Shown: piece after piece, positions 9,824-19,829 of the stretch
Layout of the letters: each line of letters begins with the position of its first letter
How positions within the stretch are numbered: position 1 is the first letter of the stretch
NCBI GenBank assembly: GCA_028751875.1
Contig: CM054143.1
Coordinates: 71,123,044 to 71,187,043, forward strand
Reading direction: 5' to 3'
Length of the DNA: 64,000 nt
Source of the DNA: Rapana venosa
Taxonomy: Eukaryota > Mollusca > Gastropoda > Neogastropoda > Muricidae
Notes under the pieces: model-generated
Told to the model about the DNA's origin: nothing
The model's database searches: none
The model's input: the letters and a program-made list of their open reading frames with translations, nothing else
Program-made: the position numbers and the translations under genes

Positions 9824-12800
9824 TAATAATAAATGGAACTTATATAGCGCTATATCTTGCAAAGACAAATCAAAGCGCTTGCATTCAACCTAATCTTACA
9901 CAGTCATACAACCAATGACAAATAATCAATAGTTCAAACAGATATTACAAACATGGTACACTGCAGACCAAATCTATGAAATAAAATTGCAATAGTCAAA
10001 TGTTTTTCAAAAGCACACACACACACACAGGTCATATACTTTAGCAGGGTGATAGGACATGGGTTAGTGAAGGTGGGATAGTTCTGATATGAAACAGGAG
10101 GGGGGAAATCTTAGGTTTGAAATAAATTATGTCTTGAGGCTGGATTTAAAAGTGTCATAGCTAGGCTTCTGGCGAAGAGAGAGAGGGGTCATTCCAGGTC
10201 ATGGACCCGAAATAGAGAAAAGAGCGGCGGCCAACAGTGGATTTTTGAATCTAGGTATTCTAGGCACAGGTATCTGCAGCAGAGCGGAGGGAACGTGAAG
10301 GAGTGTACAGGTGAAGACATTCACAGAGGTAGGAGGGTGCAGTTTTGTGGAGACATTTGTAACAGAGGGTACAGATCTTATAGTTTACTCTCTTTGGCAC
10401 AGGCAACCAGTGGAGAGATCGCAAGAGAGGAGTAATGTGTTCAGAATTTTTTCTTTCTGAGGACTAGGCGAGCTGCAGAGTTTTGTATATGTTGAAGGGA
10501 GTGGATAGATGATGCTGGCAGACCAGACAAAAGAGAATTGCAATAGTCCAGATGTGAAAGAATGAGAGAAGTGACAAGTTTGGCTGTTGCATCGGTGGAC
10601 AGGTACTTTCGAATTGCACTAATATGCGTAACTGATAGTAGCAAGGACGACAGGTCGGGGTGATGAATTTTTTCATAGGAGTGTGTTGTCGATAACAACA
10701 CCTAGATATTCACAGCAGTGGATAGGGGGACTGATGCATTGCCGATTTTCTATTGAAGCTGTTGTAATGGAAGAGAGTTTGTGTTTGGTCCCTATGAGCA
10801 TGGCTTCGGTTTTATCTGATTTAGCTGTAATTTGTTCTGTGTCATCCATTTTTTGAATATCTTCAAAGCAGTGGGCCATATTTGCCAGGAGAAAAGGGCA
10901 GATTTTCAGGAGTAACATGCTTTGAATCTGAGAGTCATCTGCGTAAAGATGAGGGTTGATTTGATGACGGTTTATTATATGTGACAGTGGGGCAGTGTAA
11001 AGAGTGAAAAAAAACAGGGCCAAAAAACTGATCCCTGTGGGACTCCGCATTTCAATTTGGCAGGTATTGATTGAATCTTGTTTACTGCAACTGTCTGAAA
11101 TCGGTCAGTAAGGTATGAATTAAACCAGGTGAGGGCTGTGCCAGTAACACCAAACGTTTTTTGAAGACGGAGAGAAGAATTGAGTGGCCCTATAGTATCG
11201 AAGGCTGCTGATAAGTCGAGTAAGTTGAGAAGGGGAATTTTCCCTGAGTCAGAAGGAGTAAAAGTGTGTTTAAAGTGTGTACTAGGGTGGTTTCAGTGCT
11301 GTGTTTGACACAATAGCAGCCCTGAAACTCAGGAAGAAGATTTTTGGGAGAGAAGGTGGGTTGGCTGTTTGAGAACTACTTTTTCAAGGACTTCAGAAAT
11401 AAAAGGTAGATTGGAAACAGGTCTATAATTCTTCATAATGTTAGGATAAAGGGTCTTTGCTTTTTGAGTAGAGGTGTGACATAGCATTTTTGAGATCTGA
11501 GGGAACATTTCCTGAAACAAGAGATGAGTTCACTATTTTCGTGATAGTGGGTATGAGTTGTGGTAGGCACTGTGTGAAAAGAGAAGCAGTATGGGATCAA
11601 GATCACATGATTTTATAGTCATTTTCTTTCAGATTATCGTGATTTCCTTCTCACTTGTCAGATAAAGAAAAGGAGAGGAATGCCAGAAAATTTGGGGGAT
11701 CAGGAGGTGCGGGTTGGAAAGAGTCTGACAGTCTGGAGCGAATGTTATGGACTTTGTCAGAAAAGAATGCAGAAAAATATAGGAAAGTTCAGGTGGTTGT
11801 GGATGGAAGGCCAGAGGGGGGCTTGCCTTAACAGATCCAAGAAGAGTAGATGTGAGAGAAAAGAGAGATTTCATAACGTGGCATCAAAGAACTTGAGAAG
11901 AGTAATACTTTGTTTTTTCTGAAAGAATTAAAGACTTGGACTTTGTTTACTTGTTTTCGAAAGAGCTGCTTATTAATTTCCGTTTTTTTTTTTTGCCACT
12001 GCCGCTCTAGTTGCCTGCTTTGGGGCTTTGCGGCCAGGATGTCATGGGTGTACCATGGCGCACATGGCCTATCAGCAGGAACGGTCAGTGGGAGGTGCAT
12101 GCTCATCAAGCAGTTGGCTGAGAACATCATTGTAGTGTTTAGAGGGGTTATTGTTGTCAGAGGTTTGTGATAGGCGTTCAGCGCTGTGAAGAAAAGTTTG
12201 AATATCTATGGCCTTGAGGTTGCGACGGGTTTACATACCTCTTTTTCTTCTTTTAGAGAAAAGAACGCGGAATGATCAAAAAGTAGTTCATCAGTGATAG
12301 TTTCAGATGTGATCAGATCTTGGGAGACATCGGTAATTAGCCAGTCTAAAATATGTCCTGGGTCTGTGCGTTGCTTCGTTTACCAGCTGAGAAAGAGAAA
12401 TGGTTCGAAAAGAAAGAGACAGGGCGTTGACATCAGAAGAAGACTGGTTATCAAAAATGGAAGTTAAAGTCACCAGAATGATAGCTTTCTGGGGGAGGCT
12501 GTAGTGACCAGGAGTGACTGAAACTCTTGAGGAAAATGAAGATGTCAGATTATTCTTACGGCTTGGAGGTGGACGGTAAAGACAGCAGAAAGTAAAAGAG
12601 TGGCCAGGTGTGTTGAAGTTGAGTTCACAGACTTCGAAAGATTCAGGTGAAAAGGAGGGGTGACAGAAAGAAAGAAACAGGTTCAAATGTTCTTATAAAC
12701 GATGGCAATGCCCCCCTCCACGGGAGGGGCGGGAAGAGAAAGAGTTTTTAACCAGGTGGTGTTCAGTTGTTTTATTTTCGGGTTTATGACCGTGTGGTTT

Positions 12801-13460
12801 TTAAACCCGGTTTCTGTAAGAAATGTTAGATCAATGTTCTGTTGAAGATGAAATCAGAAATGAGATTACTTTACCTTTGGGCAGACAGATTGCACGTTGA
12901 ACAAGCACATGTGAAGGATGTTAGAAGGAGGCAGAGAGGTTGATGAAACTGTGGGTTTGTTAGGATAAAATGTCAGTGGAAGAGGATGAAGGCGATGGTA
13001 AAAAATGTGGAGAGTGGAAGAGCAGACAAAAGTTTGGATTGAGAGTCAGGTGTAGAATCTGGTGAAAGAAGGGGGAAATTCGGGATTTACAGTTGCATGT
13101 ACACCATGATACACATTATCAAACACTTTTTCAAATCATAAACACAGGAAGAAGCAGGTGGATCATAGGGAAGCGAAGCAGTTTGTCCTTGGTTACGGTG
13201 GTATGCGGTAGTGACGTCAGAAAAAGAGGATGGAGACGGATGTGGGGGCCACAGGCGATGATGTCTGCCGGCAGGGGGACCTCGTCTAGTTTTGTGGGGT
13301 TGATTCCTAAGGTTTGAAATGTGTTGTTTTAAGTTCGTGGGGGTATATTGTAAACCCATGTGAGAGCAAAGGTCTCATGTCTTCGGCGTAAGTGTCATAT
13401 TGGGGGGAAGGAGGAGCACTGGGTAGTTGTGGTGGGGGATCTGAGTTCGTGTTTCACGTG
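9824..13460 (-). mobile_element. L2/CR1-like LINE, nearly complete ORF2 relic
   Basis: Non-LTR retrotransposon on the minus strand. From 5' to 3' it shows: a short Arg/Gly-rich piece (13087-13359); an endonuclease segment with LFNVQSVCPK (about 12880-12910), GFKNHT (about 12780) and FEVCELNFNTPGH / YRPPPSRKNN (12540-12640); a linker with RPCAPWYTHDILAAK (about 12020-12070); RT block NYRPVSNLPF (11403-11432); catalytic block LLDLSAAFDTI (about 11193-11226); catalytic YADDSQ (10934-10945); EAMLIGTKHKLSS and [10 protein letters not shown] (about 10690-10800); and a C-terminal [15 protein letters not shown] segment (10500-10550). All blocks are recognisable but spread over at least seven frames, so no protein can be made. 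The 3' UTR (9824-10440) carries a (CA)n run and ends in an ATT-rich tail. A complete ORF1 is not visible. The empty site is preserved at about 56765. Confidence 0.88.
10011..10030. repeat. (CA)n microsatellite inside LINE 3' UTR
   Basis: A short (CA)n array lies directly after TTTTTCAAAAG in the 3' UTR of the L2-like LINE. The independent 3'-end copy at 29434-29850 has an AC-rich run at the same position. Confidence 0.85.
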
Positions 13461-13689
13461 CAATTTTTCACACGGCAGCAGGGTTACAGTAAAATGGGTC
13501 ACAAGGACCAGCAATGTCAGTTGAACACAAATCATACAGTCAGTTGAATCTTTAAAAATGTATCAGAAAATGAAAATTATAAATTAAGTTAATTCAAAAT
13601 GTAAATGATATTAAGAAAAACTAATCTGACCAGACAATGAACGGTGGAATCACAAACACGTAGATATAAAATTTGTTTTGCTCAATGAA
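13461..13689. other. No recognised feature between LINE and repeat R
   Basis: AT-rich sequence following the 5' end of the L2-like LINE. The expected right-hand flank of the insertion (the counterpart of CTGCATACTGAATTG at 56769) is not found, so the 5' junction of the LINE is not defined. Nothing else is recognisable. Confidence 0.4.
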
Positions 13690-13780
13690 GAAAAAAGCAC
13701 AAAAACAACATTCAAACACAGAGAGACACACCCTGCTGCCATCCGGTGCAAAGGACAATCGCACACGCGCGTGCGCGCCC

Positions 13781-13806
13781 ACACACACACACACACACAC
13801 ACACAC
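13781..13806. repeat. (AC)n microsatellite
   Basis: About 13 AC units preceded by CACGCGCGTGCGCGCCC. The corresponding place in R' (49233-49317) carries a much longer (GT)n array, i.e. the complementary repeat on the plus strand. Confidence 0.9.
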
Positions 13807-14179
13807 AGTCAGGTTGTACACTCCGACAGGGTGATGTATGTGTGTGTGAGCTGCTGTCATTCTTGGAGGTGAGAGACTTGGCACAACTGTGCTGTTGAAT
13901 GGCCGTTTTTTTTTAGTGCGCATTTGTTCAGGTTTCAAAAATGCATCATAAACGTTGCAATCTTGTTTTCTTTGGGCTTTTGAAAATTCACAAAAGGGGC
14001 TTATAACAGTTCTTATTTAACTTTTGGGAAGGGTTGAAACAAAATTAACCGTAGACCGGGCTTTTCCCAACTTGAATTCCATTTACGCTACTTAGTGGGA
14101 CTATGCCCTCTTAACTAGGAAATTACTCCACTAGTCCTTTGTGAACCTGGGGTTTCCGGGTTTTGGAGCTTAACGCGAC

Positions 14180-14345
14180 GTCCTTATGACCCTGGGGGCT
14201 AGTTGGCCTTTGGAGACATCTCCAACGTGACTGTCCTTATGCCCACTTGGCCGAGAGAGTGGGGATGTACTGTGGGCAACATCTCCACTATAACCAAATT
14301 TTTCTGCCCAGTTTCCTAAACAGCAGCTGCCTCCTCGGACACGAT
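14180..14345. repeat. Unclassified dispersed unit, copy 1
   Basis: GTCCTTATGACCCTGGGGGC, AGTTGGCCTTTGGAGA, GACTGTCCTTATGCCCACTT, GGCCGAGAGAGTGGGGATGT and ACAGCAGCTGCCTCCTC recur in order at 55510-55685. Inside the unit GTCCTTATG occurs twice about 52 bp apart. It interrupts repeat R here and lies upstream of the Jockey LINE at the other site, so it is an independent mobile or duplicated unit. I do not recognise the family. Confidence 0.7.
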
Positions 14346-15004
14346 GGACAAAAAAACATACTGGGAAACACATGTATGGATACAGAACATGCCCGGTACT
14401 TCAGGCAAGTCATGGGGGGGGTTCACTGATGAAATATATATGGGAATTGGTTTGAAGGGGTTTTGTTGTTCAGATTTATAATTATGTCAATAGGGCATGG
14501 GAATCAGAAAAATCAGTTGTAACTAGATTATAAAATGAATTATGCATGATGACCCTCCATTGCTGGGGAAAACCCAATTCTGAATGGACAACATGCAACG
14601 ACTAATTGGAAAGAAAAAAACTTGAAAGATGCTGTTACATAATCGTTGTTTTTTTGTTGTTAGATAAGTTTTTACAGATGATTTCTTTTTTTTTGCAGTT
14701 TTTGTTTTTACACTGAACAGTTTGCTGATTTTCTGTGAAGCTTTGTTTTTTTGTTTCCCGGATTTTTGTCACAAGTGTGGCTGGATGCAAATTTCAAATT
14801 GCTATAACTTCAGAGTTTTTTCATGTAAAAACAAAATAAATCTTTAGAACTTAAGATCTTAACACAAAGAAAAAAAATTATAATTTTTAATGCTTAAATC
14901 TGTTTTGTTTAAAAAGTGAATTTTAAAAAAAAAATTGGTGGTAAAAAAAAGAAAAGTGAGAACTGTAAAAGAAAAAGAAGCCTGCACTGACAAGGAAGAC
15001 ATAC

Positions 15005-15085
15005 CTCCATGTAGTTGTGTAGTCCTTGAAGTGACATAGTGTCTTTAGCTTTCTGTCATCAATCTTATCTACACAATTCCTGTCA
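15005..15085 (-). other. Exon-like segment in repeat R, copy 1 (unproven)
   Basis: On the minus strand the 81-bp segment follows a T-rich tract ending in TTTAG and is followed by a GTATGT donor-like site. One frame is open through it (it contains NCVDKIDDRKLKT). The same block with the same GTATGT donor recurs at 50136-50218 and about 51660-51735. The two copies differ by 2 nt in length, which shifts the frame, so coding conservation is not shown. The peptide is not one I recognise. Confidence 0.25.
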
Positions 15086-16354
15086 CTAAATTTTGGAAAA
15101 AAACAAATTTTTTAATGGATGAGGCCGTATTCAGTAGCAGATTAGTATTTTCCATCCGTGACAGCAAATGCAGAGATGGTTACTTTGTTACACTTTGGCT
15201 CATCTTTATTTCAATTCTAAACTCTTTACACTTCACTCCAGGTCACACAGACCTGAGAAAGAAACACTTGTTGTGAACAATATTAGTGATCCATACAGTC
15301 ACCATCTCTCCTGTCTTCTTCAATGGTCAGCTGTCTGACAACATTGTGCGGGATATTATTCTTGTCCCCAGGACTGTCTGCTTAAACCTTTTAAAGAAGA
15401 AAAATTAATGATTTTCCCTTTCTTTGTTAAAATGTATTCCCCTATTGAGCATTTTCCCAAATTAATGTTGATGTGTGGTTCGATTTCATTTTACGTCTCT
15501 TCCAAAATTTTGATATTAGCACATTAAGAAAAAAAAGAAAGTGGAGGGGGGGGGAGGAATTCTGGAGTGGGGGGGGAAGGGATTAATGTAATAATTAATC
15601 TCACAGAATGTAAAAAATGTAAATACAAATAATTCTTGAGTACAGATAATAAAAATCCCAATTTCTAACAGAATCTAATGAATGAACATAAAACTATTTG
15701 TAGCCGTAACAACGAGAGAAATCTAAACCCAGAAGATAATGTCTTTAAAGTCCATAATAATCATAACAATGAACCATTGGAATATGCAATAATGATTTGA
15801 AAAATTATATTCAGTTAAAAGATCACTGAATATTAGCTGATGACGATGCTGAGGTAGGAACAGGTATGTAACTTTTCAGCATACTGCATATCAAAATAGG
15901 ATCCAAAGTTATACTATGGCCCATATCATGAAACATGTTCAACATATTTTGTCTTAAAACAAATTTAATTTCCCCTCTAAAGCCAGAGAACAATTTGTTT
16001 TACATGAAAAAAATGGTTTCATATATTTTAACAAAATGCTCAATTTTTACCATCTCTTCATATACCCTTTAGACAACCAAGTCTCTTTTTTTCACACTGG
16101 AAAAAACTTTTGCTGTGCTTTTGCACGATTGATAACATTGATTGGTGTAGTGCAAGTGGAGTTTTAATGTTGCCAAAGTCTGTTAATTGTTCTGGCCCCT
16201 TTTTTTGCTAAGGTCTTGAAACCTTTTCATTGTGATATACACCACAGTGAGATGGAATCCAACAAAAGTTATATCTGTGCCTTTTAAGGTGGAAGATGAA
16301 AGACAAAACCCCTTTTTACAAGTTCAGTCTAACTTTTGTTTTTCATAGAGCTGA

Positions 16355-16854
16355 NNNNNNNNNNNNNNNNNNNNNNNNNNNNNNNNNNNNNNNNNNNNNN
16401 NNNNNNNNNNNNNNNNNNNNNNNNNNNNNNNNNNNNNNNNNNNNNNNNNNNNNNNNNNNNNNNNNNNNNNNNNNNNNNNNNNNNNNNNNNNNNNNNNNNN
16501 NNNNNNNNNNNNNNNNNNNNNNNNNNNNNNNNNNNNNNNNNNNNNNNNNNNNNNNNNNNNNNNNNNNNNNNNNNNNNNNNNNNNNNNNNNNNNNNNNNNN
16601 NNNNNNNNNNNNNNNNNNNNNNNNNNNNNNNNNNNNNNNNNNNNNNNNNNNNNNNNNNNNNNNNNNNNNNNNNNNNNNNNNNNNNNNNNNNNNNNNNNNN
16701 NNNNNNNNNNNNNNNNNNNNNNNNNNNNNNNNNNNNNNNNNNNNNNNNNNNNNNNNNNNNNNNNNNNNNNNNNNNNNNNNNNNNNNNNNNNNNNNNNNNN
16801 NNNNNNNNNNNNNNNNNNNNNNNNNNNNNNNNNNNNNNNNNNNNNNNNNNNNNN
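16355..16854. other. Assembly gap, 500 N
   Basis: Exactly 500 undetermined bases. The left flank belongs to repeat R. The R'' copy at 52925-52950 continues past the equivalent point, so it shows what probably starts the missing part. Confidence 1.
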
Positions 16855-17341
16855 GCACAATCTACGCAGCTTTAGACGGTAAATACAATACAAAATACAA
16901 CAGAGATGGCGTGGGGGAGGTTTGACCTTCAAAGATTATACTTGATGTTGTAAATCATCTTTTTTTTAGAAGTCCCGTTATGAGAAATGAAATAAAAAAC
17001 ACCAACAAATATTCATCACCAGTGCCTTAAAAGACTGGCTGAATAAAAAAGCCACTTTTATCCCTCATAAAAGAGTGTATTTTCCGCGTGTAAGAGAAGA
17101 AAGGGCCTTTCGTTTTTATGGCTGGAAAAGAAAGAGAGGAAAATAGGCGCCAAGCCATGAACAAGCAAAAAAAAAATATTTTAACGAGTTAGTGGTGCAT
17201 TACTAACTTTAAAAACTTACATTGAGTTAAAAGCCTTTAATTCGGTGTACGTTTTTTAGTCGACAATGCCTACTATAAAAGCTCTACTGATTTTAAAAAT
17301 TTACGAGAGATGAATATAGATAGATATGATGCTGGTATGAT
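16855..17341. other. No recognised gene
   Basis: Unique-looking AT-rich sequence between the gap and a microsatellite. No domain, repeat partner or splice-bounded frame was recognised. Confidence 0.5.
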
Positions 17342-17373
17342 TTACACACACACACAACACACAACCACACAAC

Positions 17374-17412
<39 letters not shown>
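17342..17412. repeat. (AC)n microsatellite at the 3' end of LINE-J
   Basis: An interrupted AC array (ACACAACACACAACCACAC then pure AC) ending where the LINE-J 3' sequence GAGATTCAAGATTTA begins. The second LINE-J copy (47643) has the same arrangement. Confidence 0.9.
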
Positions 17413-17414
<2 letters not shown>

Positions 17415-19302
17415 ATTCAAGATTTAATTCCTTCTACCCCTTTTGGAGTATGGAGGATTACAAAGAATTCAAGTGGAGAATAAACCTAACAGCAATACAC
17501 CCCAAAACAATGTCAACACCAACAGGAACCGAAAAGTAAGAGTTCATCGCAAAATGATAAGCAAACAGTATTAAAGACCCAAGACTAATTTTAAAGTATA
17601 CAAATTTCTTTAAAAGGCACAATCTACACTTGTGAAAAACAAGTGAAATTTCAAGAAATACCTGCGAATCTTATGAATTTTGAAAGAGACAGGAGAACTT
17701 TTCGAGATCTGCATTTCATTAGCCTACAAAAATTATAACTGGACATGGGTTGAAGAAAATGTCGGGGAATAAAATCTTGTCGTAAATGTTTGAGTGGGGG
17801 CATTCCATGATGAAATGAAATGCATCCCCTAAAACATAGTGCATTTTGAACATATTCTTTCTTCCCATGGTATGTTATGGAAACGTCCAACCACAATAGG
17901 AAGCTTGTGACAGCTACAACGAAACTTCATAAGAGCGTAAACATATACATCTGGTAGACAAGTTATATATTTTTCCATACCAAAATTGATCTTATAGTTT
18001 TTATAATAAAGGCATCTACTATTACTCCACAGCTCGGTTCTCCATTCTATTAAGAAGGCTTTGATATTAGAACTTGTAGAATGAATACTTGACAAAACTG
18101 TCTCTCCCACAAACAGTCAAATCCGCTTTGTACTTTTTAAAAAATGGCATCTCATTTAGCCATGGCGATTGAATCAAAGATTTATCATGAAATACATTCA
18201 TCATCTGATAAACATTTGAGGATAGCTTTTCAGACTGGAAGTCAAGCAGCTGCATCCAAAAACGAGCCATTCGATCAGAGACCAAAATAAACAAAGGATA
18301 TCTGCCCGTTTCTCCATATACAAGCGAAGTTGGCGTTGTACGCTTTAAACGAAAAATATACTTTAAAATTTTTAACTGAAACTTATTAATTATTGTTAGG
18401 TTTTCATATCCCCAAATTTCAGATCCATACAACAAAACAGGTACAACGATTTTATCCAATAAATAAAGTGTCACATGTATTGATAGTTCTTTTTGCCCTA
18501 CAGTTCTTATCAAACTGAACCTAACTTTAGTAGCTTTAAGAAACACTTTTCTTGCATTTTGCAAAACTACCAATCTTACTGAAGTTAATTCCTAAATATT
18601 TAAAACTATTAACAACTTCCAACGCTTTCACCATACGTAAACATGTTATGAGATCTACTGCGGCCGAATACCATGATTTTTGTTTTCACTGATTTCACAA
18701 GTTTCCACTGAGAACAGTAAGCTTATAAATTGTCTAAAGCATCTTGTAACCCCTTCTTTAAATTGGAGAATAAAATAGTATCATCAGCATATAGCAAAAT
18801 TAAAATTTTAGCATACCTGGTTAACATGTTTCAATTAGATGAAATTTGAATATTCAATGACAAACAATTTCTATCTGTTCTATATCGTTCCAAATCATTC
18901 AGAAACATAGAAAACAAAACAGGAGAAAGTCTATCTCCTTGACGAACTCCAGTAAAACTCTTGAAATAGTCTGAACAGTTTCCATCATTAACAAAAACAC
19001 AAGATTTTACATTTTCATGCATATTCATGACGACTTTCAACACTTTTCCCTTTACATTTTGTTTTGACAGTTTATACCATAAGGCACTATGCCATACAGA
19101 ATCAAAAGCCTTCTGATAATCAACAAACCACAGTATAATAAGTTTTTTACTTAGAAAAATATCCAAGACATTTTAAAATAAAACAATTATCTGTAGTTGA
19201 GTGATTCTTTCTGAAGCCTGCCAGATTTTCCAAAAGTATTTTATTTGTGTCAAGAAATTTTGACAACCGTATGTTTCATACAGAAGTGAAAAAGTTTTCC
19301 AA
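17413..19302 (-). mobile_element. LINE-J: Jockey-superfamily LINE, RT and C-terminus, copy 1
   Basis: 5'-truncated non-LTR retrotransposon on the minus strand. In order: GFRKNHSTT block (about 19200-19225, shifted frame), catalytic block FVDYQKAFDSVWHS (about 19085-19130), GVRQGDRLSPVLFSMFLNDL (about 18890-18950), catalytic LYADDTIL (18771-18797, other frame), VVPVLLYGSEIWGYENL (about 18405-18455), SLVYGETGRYPLF (about 18290-18330) and a C-terminal Cys-rich segment with ERICSKC...HFI-EC (17780-17870). The catalytic aspartates are all readable but at least four frameshifts separate the blocks. Other copies lie at 47643-48868 and 50263-50560, and a related endonuclease at 58600-63420. Exact clade is not assigned. 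Confidence 0.85.
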
Positions 19303-19326
19303 CACACACACACACACACACACACA

Positions 19327-19382
<56 letters not shown>

Positions 19383-19391
19383 CACACACAC
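19303..19391. repeat. Compound (AC)n(GCAC)n(AC)n microsatellite
   Basis: About 12 AC units, then about ten (GCAC) units, then about ten AC units. The GCAC block in the middle of an AC array suggests a single substitution amplified by slippage. It forms the 5' boundary of LINE-J copy 1. Confidence 0.9.
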
Positions 19392-19409
19392 CACACATAC
19401 ATACATACC
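19392..19409 (-). other. Donor-like intron start beside the island at 19410-19700
   Basis: On the minus strand GTATGTATGT starts at 19408 directly after ATATCGG. It matches a normal 5' splice-site consensus and runs into the compound microsatellite. Confidence 0.3.
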
Positions 19410-19700
19410 CGATATGACGACAAAGCAGATGCCGATTCGAAGCATGATGGGGGAGAACTCTTGCTGACACAGCTCTCAGAACCAACCGGCAGATGGACCG
19501 AATGGTGCCATCCATTTCAACGCTAGTGCCAGCGGCCCACGCGACACAGGCTACGTCACAGCATTCCAGGTGACGTGGGTGGGTGTGATTGGACAATCGG
19601 TTCAGGACCGCGGCCCTGACTTTCTGCAGTGACCTTAGAAAGCCAGTTGGGAAATGTGTGTGAAAAATCACCTGCAAGGTTTTGAATGTCACTTTTGTAA
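19409..19700 (-). other. GC-richer island; candidate minus-strand first exon
   Basis: This 290-bp stretch is much richer in G, C and CpG than its surroundings and less affected by homopolymer inflation. On the minus strand it contains an ATG (19445-19443) opening MLRIGICFVVISG, a short hydrophobic start that resembles the beginning of a signal peptide, followed after one further base by a donor-like GTATGT (19408). Two CRE-like motifs lie upstream of the ATG: TACGTCA (19552-19558) and TGACGT (19571-19576). A longer overlapping frame (about 19276-19692) is also open. The combination fits a promoter plus first exon, but no second exon was found and the neighbouring downstream sequence is a LINE. 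It could also be chance. Confidence 0.25.
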
Positions 19701-19829
19701 CCCTGCATTTTCAGGATGAACATGAAAATTGCGCTCCGTTTACAAAATTTATCGCCGCGCGCCCCACACCACACACACACAAAACCCCCACCCAACACCC
19801 CAAAAGGGGGATTTAAAATTTTTCTTATT

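Larger units (their letters stand above)
13690..16354 (+). repeat. Repeat R, copy 1 (three copies in window), truncated by gap
   Basis: Long dispersed repeat also present at 49170-50262 (R') and about 51160-52950 (R''). Landmarks shared by all or two copies: GCTGCTGTCATTCTTGGAGG (13850), ACACATGTATGGATACAGA (14366), GACCCTCCATTGCTG (14552), AGTTTGCTGATTTTCTGTGA, GTGTGGCTGGATGCA, GGAAGACATACCTCCATG (14993), GACTGTCTGC (15372), CACCACAGTGAGATGGAATCC near 16240. Relative to R', copy 1 has about 410 bp (13950-14360) in place of about 63 bp; this includes the 14180-14345 unit also found at 55510-55685. It has a microsatellite at 13781-13806. Minus-strand exon-like boundaries occur at 15005-15085. 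No transposon protein is encoded. Confidence 0.85.

Noticed and set aside
9824..13460. A functional reverse transcriptase gene
   Set aside because: All RT and endonuclease blocks are recognisable, but they lie in at least seven different frames, so no active protein is encoded in this consensus.
16296..16932. Frames of 170-209 codons over 16.3-16.9 kb, and similar ones at 32.5-33.4 kb and 57.4-58.1 kb
   Set aside because: They are open only because the 500-N gaps contain no stop codons.
19303..19391. CRISPR-like or satellite array
   Set aside because: The unit is 2-4 bp without spacers, so it is a compound microsatellite.
19173..19692. Cys/Val/Ala repeats resembling a cysteine-rich secreted protein
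   Set aside because: The Cys-Val and Arg-Ala-Cys repeats are translations of the AC/GCAC microsatellite. Only the non-repetitive island next to it is kept as a candidate.
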